This document shows, in pieces, positions 1-64,000 of a stretch of DNA of 64,000 nucleotides. A program made the position numbers and the translations under genes. The stretch lies in contig OZ025271.1 of the NCBI GenBank assembly GCA_964019165.1, positions 14,956,282 to 15,020,281 on the forward strand. Reading direction: 5' to 3'. Below the pieces are notes generated by a model. It worked only from the letters and a program-made list of their open reading frames with translations, made no database searches and was not told the origin of the DNA. How positions within the stretch are numbered: position 1 is the stretch's first letter; each line of letters opens with the position of its first letter. Source of the stretch: Mastigias papua (lineage: Eukaryota; Cnidaria; Scyphozoa; Rhizostomeae; Mastigiidae).

Positions 1-1308
1 TTCAAGATGTAGAATTGCTGCCTCTTAAAATGTAAGCCCTAATATCAGTGGCGTAGAAGAGGGAGGGCGCGGGAAGGCACAGCCCCCCTTGACCCTCAGG
101 TAGCATCTTGCTCGCAGAATGGTATTAACATGAAACAAGTATTATTAAGCAACAGTATTATAGCTGTATTACAAGTGTAATAGCTTTCCACGCCGGACCA
201 TTCTTTCAGTTTCTTATATGACTACTTGGACAAAGTTCTTAGTTTCTTATAAAAACTCAGGCACGCAAAGAGCCCCCCTAGCTATCAAATTACTTCTACA
301 CCACTGCCTACTTTGCGCCACACACCCATACGGCTTTGTGCTGCACATTCAGGTGGAGCAACATTTTGGAGAGAGGGCTCTGGTGGACAGATTAAAATTT
401 GAGGGAACAGTGTTAAAACGGGAGCAAAGTACAGTTGCTATAAACGTGGAGGGACTAAAGCCCCCAGCCCCCCCCCCGTCCATGACATTTCATTATAATC
501 ATTATTTCACTTGCACTCTGAGCAAACTGAATTGTAGTGAACAGTGGAAACCAATTTGGACACTGATAAAATGGCTGTGTGTAGCGACCAACAGCTGACG
601 TGAGCAGTGATCAAAACAAAGGCTGACAATGTCAGATTTGGATTAGAGCACAACTGACTGAAAAGTGCAAACCGCAAGAAATTTAGCGAAGCAATCAGTA
701 TAAACAGAGAATTTTCAAAATCTGCGATATTTAATGTAGCAGTAATGAGCAAGAGAAAAGTAGAGTTTTTCTGCAACATTTTAGGTCTTCGACTAAATTC
801 CTACCTAAACTCCCCATCACATTGTCTTTTAAACAAAAGTTTTTCTGCTTCTGGTATCAATCGCGACAGCAATAACAATCACTAATCAAAGCTCAATCAG
901 TAGCAATCAGTAATCAACGATTGTTCAGTTAACTTTTTAGAGAATTAGTATTCCCTAACATTAAAAACGAACAGAATGCCGACATCAGAAAACATCTCTA
1001 AAGTTTACCACCCAGTATCCCCAGATTGAAGTATGCACTGACCCCTACTTATAAGTATGCTGTGCAGCAGGATGTTTTCTAATGTGCAGTTCTGCACTAA
1101 AAGTTAGTATCATCAGGTTAGTAGCCTGATGAGAGGAAACACGAAACTTTAAGTAACTTTAATAATACCCAGCTCCCGAGTTCCCTTGATAAAAAACCCT
1201 GGGAAAGAATAAAAGAATAGACAATCCTGATCTCATTTGAATTGGTAACAGCATTAATGAAATTGCTAAAAAGGCATTAGAAAACAGATCAAATGGAGCC
1301 TAGAAAGA
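1..1308. other. 3' flank of the DPP gene, no gene recognised
   Basis: No coding exon found. A segment at about 49-112 (GTAGAAGAGG...CACAGCCCCC...CCTCAG) resembles one at about 63845-63898 at the other end of the window, so both belong to a dispersed repeat. A hammerhead-like sequence sits at about 1097-1152. Confidence 0.5.
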
Positions 1309-25157
<23,849 letters not shown>

Positions 25158-26207
25158 TTCTCTTTGTTAATACACTATTATTCTATTCACAATAACCATT
25201 GCAATATTGTTCCATACAAAATATCATTGCTAATATCCTTAAACTATTGTTCTTGAGAGTACTTTTTTAGCGTGCTGTCTGTTACCAGTTCATAAATCTT
25301 GATACTCAATTTCCCTATATCCACTTTTCTTTTTTGTACTTTACATTTGGCAGCTATACCTCTCTGCTATACTATGGTATTGCTCTTGAAACCAATACCT
25401 AAAATCAACAAAAGCATATGATATTTTACAGACTCTGTTATGCATTTCGAAACAAAAAGCTTGATATTTAACTACCCAAAGACAACATATATTGACAAAT
25501 ACAAAGCAACTGACAATGGAAAGCTGGTCTTCTCTCTAATGAGGCAAATCTGGAAAAGGTACAGTAAAAACTCACACATAGGTACCCATGTTTGTGGCAT
25601 AAGTCTGTTCATGTTCTTTTGAAATAAGGTAGTTGCAGTGGTCAGAGTGAATGTTTCCAACTATATTCCTATCCCCCAGCAGACCCTGTCTATCATAGCT
25701 ATGTACAAAAAGTTTTGGAAATGTACATGAAAAGAGTTAGTTGGAAAAGGTTGGAGTTACTTGAATTTATGTTTCAATTAATAGAAAATGAAGCCAAGCA
25801 TGAGATCCAGGTTAGGAAAGTAGGCTGAAAAGACTCTGAGTAACTAACAATACTTTAGAGTATTGATAAGGTATTCTACCCTGTATAAACATGCATATTA
25901 ACATCTTTCCGCTCATGCATGATCAAGCAAATCTCATTGAGAGACCTGTAAACAGCAACAATGATAAATATATCAGTGTTGCTGTCTACAGGGCCTTTCA
26001 ATGAGATGTGCCTGATCATGCATGAGTGCAAAGGTACACTCCCCACTCAGTTCATGTGTTCAGTTTGTCGCACAAGCTGTATCCCAAATATACAAGCAAG
26101 TACTGAGGAAAGCCCCCACAATTATATGCTTAGTTTGCACATAACTGAGCCCACATACAATTGGCAGCACACATTCAGTGTACAAATTGAGAGGTCTGGT
26201 TATATCT

Positions 26208-26416
26208 AGCTTTTTCAGCCAATTTAAGTCTACTGTGCATGCCATATCCAGCAATGGGACCCCTAGCTTAAGGTCCCTTCTGGAGGGTGGGAAAATGAGT
26301 TCTTCTGGTCATTTATCTGGAAAGTCACCCATCCAGTTGCTGACCTAACACAGCCAAGCTTATCTTCAGCTAAGCCAACAGAAACTGGCTGACCCACCTG
26401 ACCACTCACCCCACAT
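26208..26416 (-). mobile_element. tRNA-derived SINE, full-length, minus strand
   Basis: Minus strand starts GGGGTGAGTGGTCAGGTGG (tRNA-like A-box head) and includes GGGACCTTAAGCTAGGGGT. It matches the plus-strand copy at 38582, but lacks an obvious (CAA)n tail. Confidence 0.7.
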
Positions 26417-27504
26417 GAAAATATAGACACTGAGCAAGCATCCCAATTATGATCAGAGGGTCTGGCTCAAGACATTTCAATGCAAGTTTCAGAGTTTACA
26501 ATTTGTGAATTTGTCTATTCTGTTTCTAGAAATATAACTCAATTTTCATTTCCTAGTAGCACATTCACTTTCATTGGTATTAATATTGATATTAATTCCT
26601 CAGTGATAAGACAGCACTGTTAACTCATCATTTTCCTTCCACAGTGAATGCCTTCTGCTCAATGAGACACAAGGAATAAGGGACAGGGGTTCCACGGTCA
26701 TAAAATTATTTAATAGTAGTGAAAAGTGCTTCAAAGTTAATATAATGATTCAATTACTATTCTTCTAGAGTGCATCCAGATAGTTAACTAAGGAGTATAC
26801 AACAGTTAACAGCTTACAAACATACATACATACTCTCTATTCCAGAATAGATATCCCCCAAGACTATATATTTGTTATCTCTTTAAAACAATACATACCA
26901 GGGCATTCTTACTGCAACCCCCCCCCCTCTCCATTTACAACTTTTGAACTGAGAGGAAATTTTCCCAAGCAGACCTAGAATTGTCCAGTGAAAGTGAATT
27001 GTGGTCAAAATTTGTTGTTTTCACAAGATGCTTCCATGAAATGAGATTAACTGCTGTCAGAGGCACTAAAATTCAGCTGAAAGTTGTCCTGATGATGATG
27101 AAATAACATAAAAAGAAGGTGGACACCACTTTCAATCTGTTAGAAAATATGTATGAAAAGCAATAAGGCACTTTTTTATAATGTAGAGGTTTGCTATCCA
27201 ATGCATATGTTGGCCTTCTCTCCACCCCCATCTATAACAACAACCCCATAGATATTCACCATGGATATTTTCCAACTCCCCCCTACTTATTGCAGTTCCC
27301 CATTTATTTACTTATATAGTTTTCTAACTCAACCATTTATTGCCACTCCTTCCCCCCTTCTATTCTGGACTGGAGAATACATACAGATACATACATAGGT
27401 ATACATACATGAAAATACATACAGAAAATTACATGCATACAAACACATATATAAAAATACATAGAGACACCTACAACACTAAACACACGCACAACTAAAT
27501 ATAA

Positions 27505-27550
27505 ATATTATATATTTATATATAATATGTATAACACATATATATATAGA

Positions 27551-27599
<49 letters not shown>

Positions 27600-27608
27600 A
27601 TACATATA

Positions 27609-27686
<78 letters not shown>

Positions 27687-27690
27687 CAAT
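27505..27690. repeat. (TA)n region with interruptions
   Basis: TA runs with ATATTATATA and ATACATATAT breaks, followed to about 27910 by ACATACATAAAACAACATA-type repeats. Confidence 0.92.
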
Positions 27691-28308
27691 AAACATATGC
27701 AAGTGTATGCATAAAATCACATAAAAACACTTACATAAAACAACATTTATAAAACAACATATATACATAAAACAACATATATACATAAAACAACACACAC
27801 AAAACAACATACACAAAACAACATACACAACATTACATACATAAACATTGTACATATATTTGCATACCTTTACACACATAGCTACATACAAACATAAGAC
27901 TACACACATGCAAATACATACAAAATAAGTGTGTCAATGGAACCTATGTCTCTATCCCCTCTCATCAACAATATCCCCTCTCTCCACCAACTGTGACTAA
28001 TGCCTCCTCACAATAATAGTCTATTTAATTATAAACACAAAGAATACAATAATATCTATTCAAAAAGATCACAAGACAAGTCCAGTAATCCTCTTGGTAT
28101 ACCACACTACCTCCAGCTAGTGCCTCACAAGCATATCTATACCCCAAATAGCAGAATTTCTTGTCTCAAATGATACTGCACACCAAGACATAGGCGTGGG
28201 AGCGTGTTCAAATGCATGCTAGGGCGTGGTTCAATTACTTAATGTGGACTTCATTGAGTATATTTATCACCCAGCATGTTCATAGTAACATAGTAACATG
28301 GCTCTAAA

Positions 28309-28503
28309 GTGTGTGCTATATCCGACAGCATTTTTCATGTTTGTTTCCCACCTATAGTGCACACTCGAAACCAAGCTCACACTTGTACACCTGATGCTTT
28401 GCTCGTGAACACCGGAGATCTCGTTGAAAAAGGGATATCAGTGCGGTCAATAATCTATCAAGATGGTTTTATATGTACTCTATGCTCAAAGGCTTTGCAA
28501 TAG
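28309..28503 (+). other. Coding-like segment, unassigned
   Basis: After an acceptor-like TTTGTTTCCCACCTATAG the frame reads PDALLVNTGDLVEKGISVRS and YQDGFICTLCSKALQ, then stop. Not recognised. It may be an exon of an unknown gene or of a transposon. Confidence 0.25.
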
Positions 28504-29123
28504 TCGAAGTTGGGGCATTCTGCACTAGCACCGCTCACATACAGGAAAGGTAAAACATTCATAAGGTTTTTCGTATAAAATGACGATCATTATCAATCAC
28601 ATTCAATCATCCATGAGATAAGCAAAACTCAGATGGTTCTATGCTAAAAAGCCCTTCACTCTGTAGATCATAAATGTACAAAAATACTTACGTAACTCTC
28701 GCAAACAGCCACAGCCTTGCATTTACAGTAGGGCATCATTCTCCATAAGAAATATAATGGAAAGACTATCGGTCACAGCTGTGTTGTACCCTAGCTTCGC
28801 AGTCTAGGCCAAGCATTTAAGTTGCTGACGATATTGGAGCACAGTCCTACTACAACATCTGACAATTTTCAAGATAAACATAAATCCTAAGGCTATTAGC
28901 GTCGTTTCTAGTCTCCGAAATGAATAGGAGTAGCAAGTGCTTAAGATCCAATATTATATAATGCCCAAGCGATAAACTACAGTTACACAGCGTACTGTAC
29001 TTCCCGCCTTCAACCATTTACAAATAACCTCGTAACTTGGAGCCTCAATACCAAGATAGTATACAAAAGACAAAAGAGGGAGTGTCCTGAGGGTTTAATG
29101 GTTTATTGTCACTAAACAAATCT

Positions 29124-29430
29124 TCGAATTGCCCCCCCCCCCCGAGGTATATTCCCGCTCAAAAAGGCCTCCCTCGAATACTTCTCAAGGCTAGAAAGTC
29201 GTACTTCTATTCAGTCCTTTACGAATAAGCCCATCACACTTTGTTATAGGCTCATTCATAAAGTTACAATGTTCCTTTTCTATAATAGAGAAAGAATTTT
29301 GAAATTAAGCCTTTATGTATCATGTGAGCAGAAGTTTATGACATGATCCCTTTCGGCTAACCCCTCCCCTCCGATACAGCCCCCACCCTTTAAGCTCCAA
29401 GGGGGCTAAATTGAGGATTTTCAACGGTAA
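29124..29430. mobile_element. Diverged copy of the CCGTAAATCCTCG MITE
   Basis: CTTCGAATTGCCCCC at the left and GGGGGCTAAATTGAGGATTT at the right match the ends of the copies at 42091 and 46885. The inside has drifted strongly. Confidence 0.55.
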
Positions 29431-30149
29431 GTCATTTTTATCTCATGTAAACTAAGATTGATGGGGTTAGACGTCGAAATAACATTTTTTTCATAATCAA
29501 ATGACATAATATAAAAGAAAAAATACAACTACTGTGCCGATCATGGCGAGAATGGACACTAGGTCATCGTAGTTCCCACCATGAAAGGCACTTACAATTC
29601 ATAATTTGAAAGTTATGAGGAAAAACAAAACAAACAAACAAATTATAGAGAAAAGGAACAAAATATTTTTAATATCTGTCTCACTTTTGATGTTTTTGGC
29701 TTGTTGATGTCTTTGATGATGGCACTTTTGAAATCACATTACCTTAGTTTTAAAAGATCAATCCGTCCCAGCTTTTCGGATGCATCAGACTGTCTTTTGC
29801 ACTAATACTTAAGTCTTACGGTATCACATTTATAATTTGAATGAAAAAGGAAGACGATCTAGCTTAAAAGACAAATTTTGAGCTTAGATGGGGGTTGTAC
29901 CAAAAATTGTTCTAATTAATCTGTATTTGTATTTTTAATTATTTACCCAGGGTAGTACATCTAGTTAATATATACGAAAACTGTTTTACAATGTGCCCTG
30001 CTAAAGAAAATAATAAAATCTAACCTAATTACATGTTATATCTATGATATAAACCCTACAATAAAAGCAATGAAGAAAACAAATCTTAATTTGAAAAGAA
30101 ACGAAAAACTCACCAAAGATTGGTTTCTATGTGATAGTCTTCACTCGGG

Positions 30150-31690
30150 GATGCATCTATGATTTTTCAAAAAAGTCCCAAGTCTGTTTTTAAAAATCGC
30201 CATTGATGGGGCGTTCTTATTATCGGTGCACAATTGGTTCCAAACAGTCACTCCGCGATACGAAAAGCTTCGTTACCCATTAGATGCTTTGTAACGTGGA
30301 ATCTCAAGATCTGTTTTAGTACTCTGTAGGACTCGGTTCCTACAATCAGACATTTTGTGATTTATAACCATGATAGCAGTTTCAAAATCAATCATTTCTT
30401 TTATATTTAGCCACCCAAGTTGAGAAATCAGTGGCAATGATGCTTTGTCATAAGGATTGTTTGTTACGATGCGAACAGCTCGATTCTACTTCTTTGGAGC
30501 TTTTGCATGATTGCATCGCCAGTCCAACCCCAGACCAAGCAACAATATCTAATATGTGGTTCTACTATACCTAAGGGACCGTTCACATATTATGTCAGCA
30601 GCCTCGGGAGGGAGGGGGTATGGAAAATCTGACAAAAGCTGACGCGAGGGGAGGGGGGATCTGGTCATGAACTGACGTCAGTATGTTTCAGAATTTTATT
30701 TTGAAAAATTATCATGAACTTGGTGTTCGGGCTACTAATAGTATATTCATTCTTACACCCCTTCATTTTGCTAGGTTCCCACCCACCTGAAAGTACAAGA
30801 TGTTACTGGAAATTTTCAGGAAGATGAAGAAAATGAGGAAGATTATGCTCAGATACAATTCATTGGTGACAATGATGTGGATATCATTGGAGACAACGAA
30901 GCTTTCGACATTATTTACTGATATGTTATTTAGTATTTACTGATATGCACATTTTCTACTTGACATAGCATTCTGAACGTTCATTAAGGTGAATGTGTTT
31001 ATTTTACTTAACAAGGGGGGGTGACGAAAATCTGATGTCAGCTTCATATACCAATCATTGGTACATTTCAGCAAGCATATCAGTACAGAGTGCAAAGTCC
31101 TGAAATCCGATTGGCCTGAGAAGAGTAATTTATTTGCAATAAAGTATTTGCACTTTGGATCAAAAACAATTATCCCAAATAAACGTGGGATAACGGGAAG
31201 TACAGAAATAGGCCTGTAGTTAGATCTATCTTCCCTTGCAATCCTTAAGTTTTGTGGAAAAGTTCCTGATGTTAGCGACCAATTAAATGTATGACATAAT
31301 ACCGGAACGAGAACAGGTATCCCAATCTTGAAAAGAAACTTGAGATACCATTAACACCAAAGCTATTGGGTTTTTTAAACTTTGCCATCTCATCAACCAG
31401 ATCGTCAGGGCTAATCATTCTAAACTCAAAACGCGCGGAATCATTGCTGGCTGAATAATCCCCATTCAAAAGGGGATTGACTGTGTCCGGTATATTAGAA
31501 CAAAGCTTGTCTTCAATGTTGCAGAAGAAGTTGTTCATGGTATCAGCCATTTCATTATTTTTAGTGATCTTCTTATCTTCCACGATCAGAGAACTAATAT
31601 TAGTGGTTTTAGAACGCTTACAGATTTTAGTGCACCGCAATCACCCCCATATTGGGACCATGACCTTCACAACAGCATGCAAGAAAACAT
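30150..31690 (-). mobile_element. CR1/Jockey-like LINE, broken, minus strand
   Basis: 5' part (31690-31180): KNNEMADTMNNFFCNIEDKL, FKKPNSFGVNGISSFFSRLG and RSNYRPISVLPVI, the start of a reverse transcriptase. 3' part (30560-30150): AIMQKLQ, RIVTNNPYDKASLPLISQLG, YRGVTVWNQLC and PSMAIFKNRL, the ORF2 C-terminus. The central reverse transcriptase is missing and about 600 bp of other sequence sits between. Several stops and frameshifts. Confidence 0.85.
30565..31175 (+). mobile_element. Probable DNA-transposon segment inside the LINE, with a terminal coding exon
   Basis: Starts AGGGACCGTTCACATATTAT and separates the two LINE halves. It contains a clean 3' terminal exon at 30775-30921: acceptor CATTTTGCTAG|GTTCCC, then VPTHLKVQDVTGNFQEDEEN, QIQFIGDNDVDIIGDNEAF and stop. 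The acidic C-terminus could belong to a transposase or to an unknown host gene. I could not find a matching right terminus. Confidence 0.4.
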
Positions 31691-32479
31691 GCAACTAAAT
31701 GGTGAAAAACTGCAATGATGTGACGTAAAATGGAACTATGCTTTGCTAGAAACCCCTCACCTCCTCGAACCTACATTATCTCCTCAAATTCGGACGAATT
31801 GCAAGATTGATTCGGGAGAAAACTGGAGACATGTCCTCTCATTCACCCCCATCGCGCCACGATTGGCCTTAGACAGAGACTAAATCGGCATTGACCTTCA
31901 TGTGTGACTCACAAAAATTCCTCAGATCAAAACTTGTGACAACGAGTTGATTCAAACTGCTTTCACAGAGATAAAGATCGCATTACACATGATTAAAGTA
32001 ATATAAAGAGACTTTTGATATCCTTTATTTTCAAATAGATAGACAATCCTTATTTGTGACTGTAGATGGATCCAGACTTTGGTTTTGGGTGTGGCCATTT
32101 CAGAAAGACAATTGTCGAGGTGGAAAACCTTTTCGTAGCCACACCCTACTAGAATTTTTTGAGTATTTTGTAGAGTAATCATACGAAATATTACCGTTTG
32201 GGGAGTCATACCCACCTGGCCACACCCTATTGGATCAGCAATTGATCCTGCAATAAACGTTTTTTTATAAAAAAAATGGTGGTTGCAAGAAAATAGATAT
32301 CCACTGCTCAAAAAAGTTAAAAAGTTTCAATGAGGCTTTTAAAACTTAAGAGTCTCATTAAGTTCCTATTTATATGATTCAAAATTGCAACTTTCACGCT
32401 AACCATCAATCTTTTATCTAATTTATATATGTACGTTATACTGTATATGCATATATCTATTAATTTTATATTTTATATT

Positions 32480-32527
32480 ATATGTTATAAATATATGTAT
32501 ATATATATATAGATATATATATGCATT

Positions 32528-32597
<70 letters not shown>

Positions 32598-32735
32598 TTA
32601 TGTTTATATTTATATTTATATTTTCATATATAATTATTGAAAATATATATATATATAATAATTAATAATTATTCATATATTCATATATACTTATGTTTAT
32701 ATTTATATTTATATTTATATTTTCATATATAATTA
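32480..32735. repeat. (TA)n and TTTATATTTATA repeats upstream of the aminopeptidase
   Basis: TA run about 32500-32590, then TTTATATTTATATTT and a duplicated CATATATAATTATTG. Confidence 0.9.
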
Positions 32736-33472
32736 TTGTATACATTTCTTGCTTTAATTAATCTATGTATTCCCATACAATGTTTGTTTAATGCTTGTCT
32801 GTCTGTGAAACACTGTAGTGTCTGTTGTATATACTCAGATTTTTTTGCTAGGAAAGTCTTAGAAAAGTTTTTGTACTGAAATCATGAAATCGCTGAATGG
32901 CATATCGCTCGTGGAAAGTGCAGGAGGTTTTTATTGCTTTCTTATTTGTTGTAAGGTTTATAACTTTTGCTATGATTTTCGACGTTATTCTTTTGCGACT
33001 TTGTTGTGGCCTTGTGTTTGATGTGAGGTTTTCGACATTTCTTTTTTGTGATTCTTGTCATTTTTTTGTGATGATTTTTTGTGATTTTTCACATAGTGTG
33101 CGAGGGTTTTCCGAATGAAATGCCTATCGGAAAAGCTAAGAAAGTTCTAAAACTAGGCCAAGAAAACATATGTATTCATTCCAAACAGTCTTCCACTCCC
33201 TTTAATTGATCTACTCGTGAATAACGCCCTTCGACATGCCAGTACGTATCATCCTCCATTCTCTCCATTGCACTGTAGTAGACGACAGTCAACTCAAAAC
33301 AATGCTTCCTAGCAATGAAGCCAGTGGGTTCTTCTCACCCGAAACAATCCCCGTTTGTTATGCAGTGACCCTATTGTTCTTCGAACGACATTAGCCATGC
33401 GAGATTGACATGCATAAATTATCTTCTTAACCAGGGAAGTGTTTATGACATCATTACAAAGCTTGATCGAAG

Positions 33473-61981
<28,509 letters not shown>

Positions 61982-62040
61982 GTGAGACCTGACGTCTAAT
62001 TATTAGTCATTTTTATTCAGTCTAATCACTCACATATCAT

Positions 62041-63650
62041 TTTGCAATCAGAACTGATCACTCTCAGGCAATTGGACATTTTATACAAAAGGAATGATAT
62101 GCAAAGAATCACTGTTAAGTACTGTTATCACTCATATCATTTTGCAATCAGAACTGATCACTCTCAGGCAATTGGACATTTTATACGAAAGGAATGATAT
62201 GCAAAGAGTCACTGTTAAGTACTGTTATCACTCATATCATTTTGCAATCAGAACTGATCACTCTCAGGCAATTGGACATTTTATACGAAAGGAATGATAT
62301 GCAAGGAATCACTGTTAAGTACTGTTATCACTCATATCATTTTGCAATCAGAACTGATCACTCTCAGGCAATTGGACATTTTATACAAAAGGAATGATAT
62401 GCAAAGAATCACTGTTAAGTACTGTTATCACTCATATCATTTTGCAATCAGAACTGATCACTCTTAGGCAATTGGACATTTTATACAAAAGGAATGATAT
62501 TCAAAGAATCACTGTTAAGTACTGTTATCACTCATATCATTTTGCAATCAGAACTGATCACTCTTAGGCAATTGGACATTTTATACAAAAGGAATGATAT
62601 GCAAAGAATCACTGTTAAGTACTGTTATCACTCATATCATTTTGCAATCAGAACTGATCACTCTCAGGCAATTGGACATTTTATACAAAAAGAATGATAT
62701 GCAAAGAATCACTGTTAAGTACTGTTATCACTCATATCATTTTGCAATCAGAACTGATCACTCTCAGGCAATTGGACATTTTATACAAAAAGAATGATAT
62801 GCAAAGAATCACTGTTAAGTACTGTTATCACTCATATCATTTTGCAATCAGAACTGATCACTCTCAGGCAATTGGACATTTTATACGAAAGGAATGATAT
62901 GCAAAGAATCACTGTTAAGTACTGTTATCACTCATATCATTTTGCAATCAGAACTGATCACTCTCAGGCAATTGGACATTTTATACGAAAGGAATGATAT
63001 GCAAAGAATCACTGTTAAGTACTGTTATCACTCATATCATTTTGCAATCAGAACTGATCACTCTCAGGCAATTGGACATTTTATACGAAAGGAATGATAT
63101 GCAAGGAATCACTGTTAAGTACTGTTATCACTCATATCATTTTGCAATCAGAACTGATCACTCTCAGGCAATTGGACATTTTATACAAAAGGAATGATAT
63201 GCAAAGAATCACTGTTAAGTACTGTTATCACTCATATCATTTTGCAATCAGAACTGATCACTCTTAGGCAATTGGACATTTTATACAAAAGGAATGATAT
63301 TCAAAGAATCACTGTTAAGTACTGTTATCACTCATATCATTTTGCAATCAGAACTGATCACTCTTAGGCAATTGGACATTTTATACAAAAGGAATGATAT
63401 GCAAAGAATCACTGTTAAGTACTGTTATCACTCATATCATTTTGCAATCAGAACTGATCACTCTCAGGCAATTGGACATTTTATACAAAAAGAATGATAT
63501 GCAAAGAATCACTGTTAAGTACTGTTATCACTCATATCATTTTGCAATCAGAACTGATCACTCTCAGGCAATTGGACATTTTATACAAAAAGAATGATAT
63601 GCAAAGAATCACTGTTAAGTACTGTTATCACTCTAATCATTTTTGCAATC
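62041..63650. repeat. 100-bp satellite, 16 units, derived from aminopeptidase exon 16
   Basis: Exact 100-bp period. Units 3-8 equal units 11-16 in all variant positions I compared, giving an 800-bp higher-order repeat. The core (CTCTCAGGCAATTGGACATT, TTATACGAAAGG) matches the end of exon 16 (CTCTCAAACATTGGGACACT, TTATATGAGAGG). Each unit still reads TL-x3-D-x-LYER, but the donor GGTGAGA has become GGAATGA. Confidence 0.93.
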
Positions 63651-63689
63651 AGAACTGACCACTGTCGGGTTTTAGGTTCACAATAATCA

Positions 63690-63780
63690 GTCTCATTATC
63701 TGTCAATCAAAACTAATCACTCGCATGCATTTGGTCACTTTTTGCGATATAGGTGAGAGCTAAAGAATCATTATCAATCA
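63690..63780. repeat. Diverged outlier copy of the exon-16-derived unit
   Basis: AATCACTCGCATGCATTTGG and GATATAGGTGAGAGC resemble exon 16 plus its donor. This copy keeps GGTGAGA, unlike the 100-bp array. Confidence 0.65.
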
Positions 63781-64000
63781 CAGTGATTTATCTTATTACC
63801 TTTACAATCAGAGCTAATCGCTACAATTGATCATAAGCCTATTCAATGGTGTAGAAGAGGAGGGCACGGGTGGAGGAGTGCGCAGCTCCTCATCCTCAGT
63901 TTGTGTCTTACAAATAAAATACTATGAAATAACGCGAGTATTTTAGGTTATTGTCAGTAGAGGATTTCACAGTGTTTAATAGCCTTCTTCACTAGACCTC

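Larger units (their letters stand above)
25158..33472. other. Intergenic region between the divergent DPP and aminopeptidase genes
   Basis: 8.3 kb shared upstream region. 25158-26200 holds nothing recognised. Then come a SINE, dinucleotide repeats, a diverged MITE and a broken LINE (listed separately). 31700-33472 has AT-rich simple sequence but no recognised exon. No promoter element could be placed with confidence. Confidence 0.6.

Noticed and set aside
62094..63597. Ten overlapping 67-codon frames with identical peptides
   Set aside because: Frames of the 100-bp satellite. 100 is not a multiple of three, so each passes through all frames and stops; they are not separate genes.
62041..63650. 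CRISPR-like array
   Set aside because: The repeats are contiguous 100-bp units without unique spacers, in an animal intron.

Overview
The window is animal nuclear DNA, almost certainly from an invertebrate. Both genes are split by many canonical GT-AG introns. The introns are full of (TA)n, (TG)n and (ATC)n tracts, MITEs, tRNA-derived SINEs, LINE and Penelope-like fragments and one young LTR element. No bacterial operon, CRISPR array or viral genome is visible. I cannot name the species.

Two large genes lie head to head. On the minus strand (25157 down to 1309) is a complete 19-exon gene for a cytosolic prolyl dipeptidyl peptidase of the DPP8/DPP9 type (S9B). All 19 exons join in phase into an 843-residue protein. 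The catalytic triad is Ser710, Asp788 and His820, and its spacing (78 and 32 residues) equals that of human DPP9. On the plus strand (33473 to 61981 and on past the window end) are 16 exons of a type II membrane M1 zinc aminopeptidase (APN/ENPEP/TRHDE-like). It has GAMEN, HEIAH-x18-E and the ISY tyrosine. About 881 codons are visible and the last C-terminal exons lie beyond 64000. Both genes encode peptidases, but nothing seen here shows that they act together.

Layout: 1-1308 is the 3' flank of the DPP gene. 1309-25157 is the DPP gene. 25158-33472 is an intergenic region shared by the two promoters, and it holds a SINE, simple repeats, a diverged MITE and a broken LINE. 33473-61981 is the aminopeptidase gene, with an 11.2 kb first intron. 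61982-64000 is its next intron, mostly a 100-bp satellite.

The most unusual content is in the repeats. (1) The 100-bp satellite at 62041-63650 is built from the 3' end of the preceding aminopeptidase exon and has an 800-bp higher-order period. (2) A 20-bp minisatellite beside DPP exon 16 is an array of copies of that exon's own splice donor. (3) A 55-bp tandem duplication copies the acceptor of DPP exon 13. (4) Five sequences have the core and pairing of hammerhead ribozymes, one of them beside a Penelope-like GIY-YIG endonuclease remnant. (5) A 453-bp LTR pair differs at only 2 positions. (6) A 305-bp element occurs twice, each time embedded in an (ATC)n-type microsatellite.
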